A stretch of 64,000 nt of DNA. Source: Echinicola strongylocentroti. GTDB taxonomy: Bacteria > Bacteroidota > Bacteroidia > Cytophagales > Cyclobacteriaceae. Made by a program: the position numbers and the translations under genes. Under the pieces are notes generated by a model. That model was not told where the DNA came from, searched no databases, and saw only the letters and a list, made by a program, of their open reading frames with translations. The DNA is taken from positions 1,277,001-1,341,000 of the forward strand of contig NZ_CP030041.1 of assembly GCF_003260975.1 (NCBI RefSeq), read 5' to 3'. Shown here in pieces: positions 40,401-48,005 of the stretch. Positions within the stretch are counted from its first letter, which is position 1. The number at the start of each line of letters is the position of its first letter.

Positions 40401-40552
40401 GTGGTGCCATCATCACTAGAAGTGATCGTACCCGTTAGCTCTCTTTTTTGCCCTTGGGCAATGGTCGAATGAAGGGATAGTAGCAGTAATAAGCCTATCA
40501 TAAAAAATCCTTTGACAGAACTGCTACCCTTTGAGGGTAAGTTTTTTTTCAT
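37403..40552 (-). CDS. SusC/RagA TonB-dependent outer-membrane transporter 2
   Basis: This 1049-aa protein has a signal peptide (about 1-33), carboxypeptidase-regulatory-like domain (LTGTITSSDDGTTLPGVNI), the SLEEVVVIGYGTQ box, plug and barrel ending in an aromatic-terminated strand (AGIQFDF). It leads the SusC2-SusD2-surface lipoprotein operon, which ends at the terminator at 33996-34045. TonB, ExbB and ExbD are not in the window. A 269-bp upstream region separates it from the SusC3D3 terminator. Confidence 0.96.
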   Translation of the reverse strand: MKKNLPSKGSSSVKGFFMIGLLLLLSLHSTIAQGQKRELTGTITSSDDGTTLPGVNIIIEGTGQGTVTDIDGNYKIMVPNKETTLVFSSIGYLTQKVVVTDETKMDLVMDINIESLEEVVVIGYGTQKKKEVTGAVGNVDGETLTRSATADLGTALQGQVAGVNVTASSGEPGSSSNIVIRGLSSVTGNSAPLYVVDGIPYNGDPKLSMNEIESIDILKDAASAAIYGTRGAGGVILITTKQGKAGVMKVGLDSYYGVQKITSDVPLMNFDQYMYSEFLSKYNQNGTNYGNSWTPLENNLYSFTNDTDWAGIIQNDNATIQNHSLNISGGKEGLNYNITGTYFNQEGVIINSGFDRFNIRANTGYTKGKWVINTGLGIRLEEQEYAPWNFLLDAYKQKPYQQEIDPSASTISDASGSTNDALNLSYMAARMKQTDVRSGDHFNGFFQARYNLSKSFNIMSRMGGSITNNTRVRVNPLFKVYNELGELLPTTVRSGIYNFSDRSKSFTSETTLNYHKKFGEHSLKVLGLFSMERYEYTSFFAEKFDLISNDVLVLNGATLDPNVGSGSGYGQDRVNSLIGFLGRAQYDYKGKYLLSVSARRDGSSRFSKDYRWGVFPSVSAGWNVSDEDFWNSLAPVANSFKIRGSFGTTGNQNFLDYSNAATISLAKDYVFGPEGSDHLVLGAIQTAFANENVKWETTEQANLGFDLAFFENKFTFSADFYNTNKKDMLFPLLLPPTTGAGSNATVILNVGNMNNRGMEFTANYRHKGKFSWSAGLTFGKNNNKITKMSGANKIAYLSGSTVTSGLPNEDLVTVLKEGYEAGAFFVLKTDGLITSQEELQEYREIMPTAKMGDLKYVDALTVDTDGDGVPDAGDGLINNDDRVYAGSGMPEFEMGLNLNADYKGFDLSMQWYGAFGGEIINGSKAYAYKQGTHLDILYQWSPQNTTSTIPAYRGRDHENYRGYTDYWIEDGTFIRLRNVALGYTIPSGITNKVGVRNFRVYIAAQNPLTITSYDGFDPEVGNDGLNTRGIDKGNYPISAQYRAGIQFDF

Positions 40553-40821
40553 AACGGTTTGGTTAATTGGGTTATCAATTGCAAAAAACTTCTTTACGAA
40601 CAGATTTTGCTTTTTCCTATATCAAAACTAAAAAAAGTTTAAGCTACAGTTTACAACAGATGTTGAACAGAATAGTACATATGTATAAAGCCCACCCTGA
40701 AACCTCCCAAACAGGTTTTTAACCAGCCAATGACTCCATTTACTGTTTATATTTTTTTCGAAATTTTTTAAAATAAAACCAAAGCATGGTCTGTCTAGTT
40801 ATTTTCGAGGCGCCTTTTGAA
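40553..40821. promoter_or_regulatory. SusC2 upstream region
   Basis: This AT-rich gap has no gene. TACATATGTA (40676-40685) is a perfect 10-bp palindrome with the same CATATG core found upstream of SusC1 and SusC3. It lies 124 bp before the SusC2 start. No clear Bacteroidota -7 box was found. Confidence 0.4.
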
Positions 40822-40856
40822 ATAAAAATGGCCAGCCTTTAGAAAAGGCTGACCAT
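40822..40856 (-). terminator. Terminator of the SusC3D3 operon
   Basis: TGG-C-CAGCCTTT (40829-40840) pairs with 40844-40855 with one internal mismatch and a 3-nt loop. On the minus strand it is followed by TTTTTATTT. It lies 29 bp after the SusD3 stop. Confidence 0.88.
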
Positions 40857-40884
40857 CAACAACAACATCTCCTCGTTCCTTATG

Positions 40885-42420
40885 TCAATAATCTGGGTTT
40901 TGCTCCAGTAGAGGATTTCTGTCCAAAGCCTCCTGAGGTAAAGGCCACTTATAATGTTTGTCCTTAAACACCCGGGCATAAACAGGATCTCCATCAAATC
41001 CGTCCAATTCTTGTACGGCCAAGCCCCAACGTTTAAGATCAAAGTAACGGCTGTTTTCCATGAGAAACTCCACTCTTCTTTCATACCGAAGTTCTTCTCT
41101 TAATGCTGCTTGATCCATCGTAGACACAGCAGGATACTGTTGGGTTTCCAGGAAATTGACCCCGTATGCACGAGCTCTTACCCGATTGATGGCTTCCAGT
41201 ACAGACTGGTCTATATCATTGGATTCTATTTTAGCTTCAGCATACATAAGTAATACATCTGCATACCTAAGGTGAATGAAATCGGTACCATCATTAATTG
41301 GTTTTTCGAGGGTCTCTCTCACTACAGGGCTAATCCCCTTGATAAAAGTAAATCCAGTCTGGGATTTAATTTCCGAAAATGGATTCCATTCACCTTGATA
41401 GATGGACATCCCCATCCTGGGGTCCCTGTTTTCCATTGGGTTTTCCGAATCATATAAGGGTGATTCACTAATGGAAAGGCCATCGATGCACTGATAGCTG
41501 TGCACTAAATCAAGGGTAGGATGCATGGTTCCCCAAAACCCTATCATCTCCTGCACTGATCTTTGATGGGCTTCCTCTGGTACATTGGCGTACTGGATAG
41601 AAAAGATGACTTCCTGGTTATTTTCCTGCTCTTCATCAAAGAACAACGTCGTGTAGTCGTTTGCCAAGGCATAATTCCCCGATTCCATCACCGCTTTTGC
41701 TGCCGATGCAGCTTCTCCAAGGTTCTCCCCGCTGTACAGCAGTACCTTTGCTTTCAGTGCTTGTGCTGCGGCTTTTTTCACATGGCCATCATATCCTTCT
41801 TGAGGGAGATAGTCGATAGCTATATCGAGGTCATTTAGGATATGTGAAAACACCTCGGATTGGGAGTTTTTAGCACTATATTGGTTCTCCACAGTGCTGG
41901 GTGCTGTCCTGATGGGGACATCTCCATAAGTCGCTGCCAAGTAATAGTAATAATAGGACCTGATAAATAGCACCTCACCTTTCCAGGCATTCAACTGGGC
42001 TTCGGATACCCCGGTGACATTGTCAATGTTCACCAAAAACTCATTGCAGCTAGCTATACCGTTATAACTTACTGCATATACCGATATGAGTGCATCTTCA
42101 GGTCTTCCATTGTTGCTATAGGTACCATCCAAGATGGAGTGGAAGCCAGCCCCTCTACTTAAATAACCATTGTCCGTTATCCCATCCCAAATCGTATGAG
42201 GCTTCGGGCCACTGTTCCAATTTGCAAAAGAAGTGATTCCATAGAAATTGGTCTGCAGGTCACTGTACACCCCTGCGAGCCCGATCAATGCATCATTTTC
42301 ATTTTGCCAAAAAGTAGTACTGCTGATAACATCCGGTGGTTGTTGATCCAAAAATTCTTGGTTACACCCATTTAAGCCCAACGCTGCCAGGAAGATTCCT
42401 TTATATATGTGATTTTTCAT
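40885..42420 (-). CDS. SusD/RagB surface glycan-binding lipoprotein 3
   Basis: This 511-aa lipoprotein uses the ATG at 42418-42420, which gives MKNHIYKGIFLAALGLNGC with lipobox Cys19; an in-frame start at 42483 would bury the signal peptide. SusD core helices (EVLFIRSYYYYYLAATYG) and the C-terminal RYERRVEFLMENSRYFDLKRWG are clear. SusC3 ends 69 bp upstream. At 511 residues it is the shortest of the three SusD proteins here. Confidence 0.95.
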   Translation of the reverse strand: MKNHIYKGIFLAALGLNGCNQEFLDQQPPDVISSTTFWQNENDALIGLAGVYSDLQTNFYGITSFANWNSGPKPHTIWDGITDNGYLSRGAGFHSILDGTYSNNGRPEDALISVYAVSYNGIASCNEFLVNIDNVTGVSEAQLNAWKGEVLFIRSYYYYYLAATYGDVPIRTAPSTVENQYSAKNSQSEVFSHILNDLDIAIDYLPQEGYDGHVKKAAAQALKAKVLLYSGENLGEAASAAKAVMESGNYALANDYTTLFFDEEQENNQEVIFSIQYANVPEEAHQRSVQEMIGFWGTMHPTLDLVHSYQCIDGLSISESPLYDSENPMENRDPRMGMSIYQGEWNPFSEIKSQTGFTFIKGISPVVRETLEKPINDGTDFIHLRYADVLLMYAEAKIESNDIDQSVLEAINRVRARAYGVNFLETQQYPAVSTMDQAALREELRYERRVEFLMENSRYFDLKRWGLAVQELDGFDGDPVYARVFKDKHYKWPLPQEALDRNPLLEQNPDY

Positions 42421-42489
42421 GATATTCATTTGATTGCTAGTAATTTTGTACATAAAACTTACTGATACTTTTCCATTGGCCACATTTGC

Positions 42490-45400
42490 CTATAGCGTCA
42501 CTGAGACACCAAAAGTGTAGCTTTTATTAAGCGGATAAGTATAGGAAGTGAGCACTTCTGGATCCAGCTGGAACAAATCATTGTCCGTAAAAGTGACCAG
42601 ATTGTCACCTGAAAAATAAAGCCTTAATTTTGTCAATTTCAGCCTTTCTGTCAACGCCTCTGGGAACGTATACCCTAATGAGACGTTTTTCATTCTGAGG
42701 TAAGACGTATTTCTCAACCAAAACGAATTTGCGTAGCTATTTGCATCATAATTACTCAGTGTTTCATTGTACACGGTAGGCAATGGTGCATTTACATTGT
42801 CCCTAGTCCAAGACTGGTTTAACCAAACACTTGGTGCATTCCCATCCTGCACAAATGGCTCCACGCCGTGGTTATTTCGGTAGGTTTTTTGTCCCGCTAC
42901 ACCCTGCCAAAACATGGAGAAATCGAACTGCTTAAAGCTCGCCGAAACATTGGCACCATAGGTGAAGGCTGGATGCTGGCCATCCAAATGGATCCGGTCG
43001 TCGGTATCTACTACGCCATCTCCATTCTGGTCCTTTAATCGGATCCCTCCTAAGTAGGCTGGCAAGGGCTGAGTGGGGGCATTGTCAATATCTTCTTGGG
43101 ACCTAAACAGTCCATCAGATTCCCACATATAGAACCCATTGAGGGGGTATCCTTCCTCATTGGCTGTAAATCCATAAATCTCCCTGGCTCCGTAATTTAG
43201 GATCTCGTTATTATAGAAAGCTATATTACCTGAAAGATTATAGGACCAGTCTCCTATGTTATTCCGGTGACCTAGGACAAAATCCATCCCTCGGTTACGC
43301 ATTTTTCCTTGGTTTATCTGAGGACCTGAAGCTCCTGCCTCAATAGACACCTGTAATTCCCTTAAAATGTCATCGGTCACTTTATCGAAATAATCTATCC
43401 CTGCGGTAAGTTTTCCACTCCACAATGATATATCCAACCCGATGTTTGCGATAGTAGTCGTCTCCCAAGTAATATTTGGATCTGTGAATTTTTCCAACAC
43501 CACACCGGGGGCAATACCTATACCGAATGGGTAGCCATGAGAACCTGTAGCCCTTGTCTGCACATAATTATTCAGTTCATAATTACCAAAGGAGTATTGG
43601 GCCTGATAGGGATAATCAATATCGCCGTCATTGCCCAACTGCCCCCATGAAGCGCGTAACTTCAACTGATCAATAAAGGTGGCATTGTATAGAAATGGCT
43701 CATTTTCCAATCTCCATCCTACACTAAAAGAAGGAAAAATCCCCATCCTACTTCCCTCCGCAAACCTTGAGCTTACATCTGATCTAATATTACTTTCGAT
43801 CAGGTACTTTTCATTAAATACGTAGTTAACCCTTGCAAAAAAACTTCGGACTGCGCTCTGGGTATTGGTCCCTCCCACTAGCTGGTTATCTGTACCTGCT
43901 CCATCCAACTCAGTAATGGTAGTGGTCGGCACACCGTATCTAGAACCAACCGTATTTTCTCTTTTCCTAAACTCTTGGCTGTATCCACCCATAAAAGTGA
44001 AATCATGAATTTCGTTCACGATTTTATCGTAAGCTAAGGTAGAGTAAAAGGTAGTAACTGTGCTAAACACATTGTTGGCATCTATCTTTGCTGGATCGGT
44101 CGTTCGCCGTAAAAATTCTCCGGTTCTATAATTATATTCATCAAACCGTAGCTGTTGAAACTTTGATTTCATATAATCAAATTTCATTGCACCTTTCATC
44201 GAAAGTCGTAGGTTTGGCAGTATATCGATATTAGCGTATAAATTTCCGTTAAAATTATACTTTTCGTCAGAATAGCCTTTCTGCCCATATAACCTAGCTA
44301 TCGGGTTCTCTCTCGTAAAACCTTCATCGAATAAAAAATCCGGATCTTCTGTACTTCCAGAAAAAGCTTTGGCAGCATAATGGCCCGTACCGTCCAAGGT
44401 ATATGGCCCCCAGGTAGGTCTCACAGACCAAGCTGATGTCAGTGGATTGGTCCAATCAGAGTTTGGTCCTTGGCGCTTTGAGTACATCCCCATGATATTA
44501 CCACCGACAGTGATCCGATCAGTAATATCAGAATTGATACTGACAAAGATATTGTTCTTGTCATATTCGGAAGTGGACATAATGCCTTTTTGCTTCCAAT
44601 TGCCCAAGGTGATATTATAAGAAGTGGTTCCTGAAGTCCCATCCACCCCTAAGGTATTTCTCCATACCGATCCAGTCTGTGTCACCAAATCGGTCCAATC
44701 AGTATTGGGGTAATAAGGGTCATTGTTCGCCGTACGGTAAGCCTCGATGATCTCCTGAGGGTAATAATTCCCTCCATCTCCTGGCGCATTGTCCAGCGCA
44801 CGGTTATACAAGGTCATATAATCTGCCGAATTGCTGATCATTTCGGGAATCACCGTGGGGGTATTTATAGCATAACTTCCCTCATATTTTACGCGTACTC
44901 CTTCCTTATACCCTTTCTTGGTTTCTACCAAAATCACCCCATTGGCCGCTTTTAGGCCATATATGGCAGCGGATGATGCGTCCTTCAATACCGATACGGA
45001 CTTGATGACCGATGGATCCAGGTCGTTAAGGTTTCCTTCCACGCCATTGATCAATACCAATGGCGAGTTACTACTCCCAAAACTATTCAGTCCGCGTATG
45101 GTTACATTTACTCCCTCCGCTCCAGGGTTACCGTTATTCTGTGAGATGTTTAGTCCTGGCACTTGTCCTTGTAGCGCCTGGAATGCATTCTGTACAGGCC
45201 TTCTTTCCAGCACCTCTTCTCCCACAGATGCCACGGCACCCGTGAGGTTGGCTTTTTTCTGTACCCCATAACCAACGACCACCACTTCGTCCAATCCTAT
45301 ATCTTCTGAGTCCAGAGAAACATCCAATGATCCCGGTGTGGCCTCCAGCACCTTACTTTGCATTCCAATAAAACTAAACTGCAATTGTGCCCCCTCCGAT

Positions 45401-45615
45401 ACTTCTATCGAGTACTTTCCGTCGATATCTGTTACCGTTCCATTATTGGTTCCCATCTCCATGATGGTGGCACCTATAATCGGCGCACCGTTACCTGCTT
45501 CGGTAACGGTCCCTTTTACCATAATTCCCTGTCCTAAAACCGGCTGCCAACACAGCCATAGAAAACAGGCCAATACTGTAATAATCCGTTGCTTGGTTAA
45601 TAAAAAACTGTCCAT
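42490..45615 (-). CDS. SusC/RagA TonB-dependent outer-membrane transporter 3
   Basis: This 1041-aa protein has a signal peptide to about residue 29 and a carboxypeptidase-regulatory-like domain (VKGTVTEAGNGAPIIGATI). LDEVVVVGYGVQKKANLTGA, the plug and a barrel ending in the hydrophobic FGVSVTL follow. It leads the two-gene SusC3-SusD3 operon. The long upstream gap (807 bp) holds a strong hairpin and repeat R5, which separate it from GH29-2. Confidence 0.96.
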   Translation of the reverse strand: MDSFLLTKQRIITVLACFLWLCWQPVLGQGIMVKGTVTEAGNGAPIIGATIMEMGTNNGTVTDIDGKYSIEVSEGAQLQFSFIGMQSKVLEATPGSLDVSLDSEDIGLDEVVVVGYGVQKKANLTGAVASVGEEVLERRPVQNAFQALQGQVPGLNISQNNGNPGAEGVNVTIRGLNSFGSSNSPLVLINGVEGNLNDLDPSVIKSVSVLKDASSAAIYGLKAANGVILVETKKGYKEGVRVKYEGSYAINTPTVIPEMISNSADYMTLYNRALDNAPGDGGNYYPQEIIEAYRTANNDPYYPNTDWTDLVTQTGSVWRNTLGVDGTSGTTSYNITLGNWKQKGIMSTSEYDKNNIFVSINSDITDRITVGGNIMGMYSKRQGPNSDWTNPLTSAWSVRPTWGPYTLDGTGHYAAKAFSGSTEDPDFLFDEGFTRENPIARLYGQKGYSDEKYNFNGNLYANIDILPNLRLSMKGAMKFDYMKSKFQQLRFDEYNYRTGEFLRRTTDPAKIDANNVFSTVTTFYSTLAYDKIVNEIHDFTFMGGYSQEFRKRENTVGSRYGVPTTTITELDGAGTDNQLVGGTNTQSAVRSFFARVNYVFNEKYLIESNIRSDVSSRFAEGSRMGIFPSFSVGWRLENEPFLYNATFIDQLKLRASWGQLGNDGDIDYPYQAQYSFGNYELNNYVQTRATGSHGYPFGIGIAPGVVLEKFTDPNITWETTTIANIGLDISLWSGKLTAGIDYFDKVTDDILRELQVSIEAGASGPQINQGKMRNRGMDFVLGHRNNIGDWSYNLSGNIAFYNNEILNYGAREIYGFTANEEGYPLNGFYMWESDGLFRSQEDIDNAPTQPLPAYLGGIRLKDQNGDGVVDTDDRIHLDGQHPAFTYGANVSASFKQFDFSMFWQGVAGQKTYRNNHGVEPFVQDGNAPSVWLNQSWTRDNVNAPLPTVYNETLSNYDANSYANSFWLRNTSYLRMKNVSLGYTFPEALTERLKLTKLRLYFSGDNLVTFTDNDLFQLDPEVLTSYTYPLNKSYTFGVSVTL

Positions 45616-46139
45616 ATATTTTGGGTTTGGTTAATAAAATATTTTAAAATTCAACTGAACAATACGAACTCCCCGACCATAGGCTGTTAACTATGGTCTC
45701 ATAGAATTATTGAATGAATTTGGTAGAGCTTAGATTTATACAATTCTTAATGTGGAGAGTGATTACGTATTCTTCCATTTAAAACGGCTGTTCCCGTAGT
45801 GAATAATTAATTCTAAACGAGCACGTTAAAAGTACAGCCCTTAAAAAAAACACTATATCATATATGTTCTTGTTAATCCTACATATGTCCCACCAAAAAA
45901 GATTACTCAATATCATTTACTGACAAACACACCATTATCCCGTATTCGCCCCATCCATTCAGGCCATCACACGGCTTTACGGTCCTGTTTTAGCCTAGAC
46001 GCCAAGCCATCAAAAATAGCAGCGCAAAACAGCCAACTTACTTGACATCCACATTGGGCACATTAGGGCACTCCACCTGTCTAAAGCCAAGTGCCTCTAA
46101 TACATGAATTTTGCTGTTCGGGATTTGTCATCCAGAACC
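45616..46139. promoter_or_regulatory. SusC3 upstream region
   Basis: This 524-bp region has no supported gene. TACATATGTC (CATATG 45882-45887) and the nearby ATATCATATATGTTCT (45855-45870) resemble the CATATG motif seen upstream of SusC1 and SusC2. The proximal 230 bp is AT-rich and should contain the promoter, but no confident -7 box was found. Confidence 0.35.
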
Positions 46140-46172
46140 TAGATAACGGGGATTTGAAATCCCCGTTATCTA
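46140..46172. repeat. Perfect 15-bp hairpin adjoining repeat R5
   Basis: TAGATAACGGGGATT (46140-46154), loop TGA, then the exact complement (46158-46172). No T-run follows on either strand, so it is not a classical intrinsic terminator. It shares its last bases with the start of R5. It could stabilise 3' ends or be a separate REP-type insertion. Confidence 0.8.
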
Positions 46173-46365
46173 AACCCGGAATATGCATTAGCCTATCTAC
46201 GCCACGGCGCACAGGTGTTGCGACCTGAAATTGCTTCAAAATCAGTCGTTTCACTTTAGTTTTCGACATAACCGTAGCGGTGCTACGCTAATGCCTCCAA
46301 ACTAACTGATTTTCTTGCACTTTCAGCTCTCACTACGATTCCCAACGCATAATCCGGGCTAAACC
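46171..46365. repeat. Intergenic inverted-end repeat, copy R5 (hybrid B/A)
   Basis: This 195-bp copy begins TAAACCCGGAATATGCATTAG. It then has the B-subtype segment CCTATCTACGCCACGGCGCA and switches to the A-subtype interior (TTGCGACCTGAAATTGC onward), ending GCATAATCCGGGCTAAA. The mosaic shows that subtypes exchange parts. It lies 58 bp 3' of GH29-2. Confidence 0.85.
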
Positions 46366-46422
46366 TGGAATCGCTTCAAAACCTGGCTTAGGTAGCTTAG
46401 GCTCTTCTTACTTGTCTTGATT

Positions 46423-47916
46423 TCACTGCTTAAATGTCACTTTAAAAGCGTGGGCATAATTTCCATGTTTGGCATTGGGCAATTGTATCATCAGGGCTTC
46501 ATCCGTTCTTTGCCAACTAAGCTGCTGGTTATCGCCCAATAGCTGGATAGAACTGATTTGCTGATCCAAATAGCCTTCGGCCTTGCCCAAACTCCGGACC
46601 GCAAGGCTATCACTTGGCCAGCCCAAAACGGTAATGTACAGGTGGTTGTCCTTTGTCGTAAACCGGATATCTTTTGATGTAGCAGGAGGATTTTTATGTT
46701 CTGATAAGTGCCCTTCGGTAATTTCCTGCGGCCCTTCTCCATATATCTTCCAAGGTCTGGTTCCGTATATAGCTTCTCCATTTACAGATAACCATTCTCC
46801 TAATTCAAGCAATCGGCTCTCTACTGCTTCGGGAATTTTCCCATCTGGTGTCGGGGGAATATTCAGCAACAAAGAACCGTTTTTGCTTACTACATCCACC
46901 AAAAAATCCACTATTCTGTTGGCAGACTTATACCTTGGATTCGCTATATAAGACCACGCTTCCCAGTCAATCGAATCATCTGTAAGCCAAGGAAAATCCT
47001 TTTTCTCACTCATTCTGGATCGCTCTAGGTCAAGCACGGCACTTCCTTCTGCCATATCTTCTGACTTATAAGTGCAGACTACTTCCCGATCCCATTCCAA
47101 GGCCTTGTTGTAATAATTGGCCAAAAACTGTTTTCTGTACTCCTCTCCAATAATGTCCATTTTATTGTCAAACCAGATCATGTCCGGCTGGTAGTTATCC
47201 ATCAATTCATCCAACCTGTCCAACCACTCTTGGTTAAATGCGTCGTCCGGTAACGGATCAGTGGGGGTATTCGCCATTACGAAGGTACCTTTGGGTACTT
47301 TTGGGCCATAGAGGCCTTCCCATTTGGGATTACCAGCATCCACCTGCGTGTCCCAAGTAGGAAACCAACTGTACAGCCAATGTCGGTGATAGGTAATGAT
47401 GAATTTCATTTCCTCTTCACGAATAGCCTTTTCCATTTCACCCACTATATCACGATGGGGTCCCATGTCCATGGCATCCCATGTCGTGAGCTTACTGTCC
47501 CACATCGCAAATCCATCAGCATGCTCAGCCACCGGCCCGGCAAACTGGGCGCCGGCTTTCTTAAACAGTTTCGCCCAAGCACCCGCATCAAAGTTCTCCG
47601 CTGTAAACATGGGTATGAAATCCTTGTACCCAAATTCATCCAAAGGACCATAGGTCTGTTCATGGTATTTTCTGATAGGATTTCCTTCGATGTACATATG
47701 ATGGCTGTACCATTCCGTTTTATGGGCAGGTACGGAATAGGGCCCCCAGTGGAAATAAATACCAAACTTAGCATCCTCAAACCACTCAGGAACGGGATGT
47801 TTCTGTAGAGATGACCACTCAGGCTGGTATTTTTTCTCCTCCTGTTGGGAAGACTTACAGCCCACGAGCACCGTCATGTACCCCACTGCCACTACGAATC
47901 TTATAACATTTGTCAT
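46423..47916 (-). CDS. GH29 family lipoprotein 2 (alpha-L-fucosidase/galactosidase-like)
   Basis: This 497-aa lipoprotein is read from the ATG at 47914-47916 (an ATG three codons earlier is also possible), with lipobox Cys20 (VLVGCKSS). It has AKFGIYFHWGPYSVPAHKTEWY and nucleophile Asp in MIWFDNKMD. The sugar-binding motif reads EHADGFAMW, so one of the two conserved His residues is Ala, suggesting a changed sugar preference. Last gene of the six-gene operon led by the sulfatase at 57017; GH2 is 89 bp upstream. Confidence 0.9.
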   Translation of the reverse strand: MTNVIRFVVAVGYMTVLVGCKSSQQEEKKYQPEWSSLQKHPVPEWFEDAKFGIYFHWGPYSVPAHKTEWYSHHMYIEGNPIRKYHEQTYGPLDEFGYKDFIPMFTAENFDAGAWAKLFKKAGAQFAGPVAEHADGFAMWDSKLTTWDAMDMGPHRDIVGEMEKAIREEEMKFIITYHRHWLYSWFPTWDTQVDAGNPKWEGLYGPKVPKGTFVMANTPTDPLPDDAFNQEWLDRLDELMDNYQPDMIWFDNKMDIIGEEYRKQFLANYYNKALEWDREVVCTYKSEDMAEGSAVLDLERSRMSEKKDFPWLTDDSIDWEAWSYIANPRYKSANRIVDFLVDVVSKNGSLLLNIPPTPDGKIPEAVESRLLELGEWLSVNGEAIYGTRPWKIYGEGPQEITEGHLSEHKNPPATSKDIRFTTKDNHLYITVLGWPSDSLAVRSLGKAEGYLDQQISSIQLLGDNQQLSWQRTDEALMIQLPNAKHGNYAHAFKVTFKQ

Positions 47917-48005
47917 CTTTATCATTGTATTTTACTTTATCGCTTTACACCAAGATTATCAAGACCTAATACTGCCGTCCTTACTTCCCTTCACATAGGG
48001 AATAG

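Noticed and set aside
46081..46269. 62-codon minus-strand frame in the gap 3' of GH29-2
   Set aside because: It spans the 15-bp hairpin and the start of repeat R5, so it is a by-product of repeat sequence.
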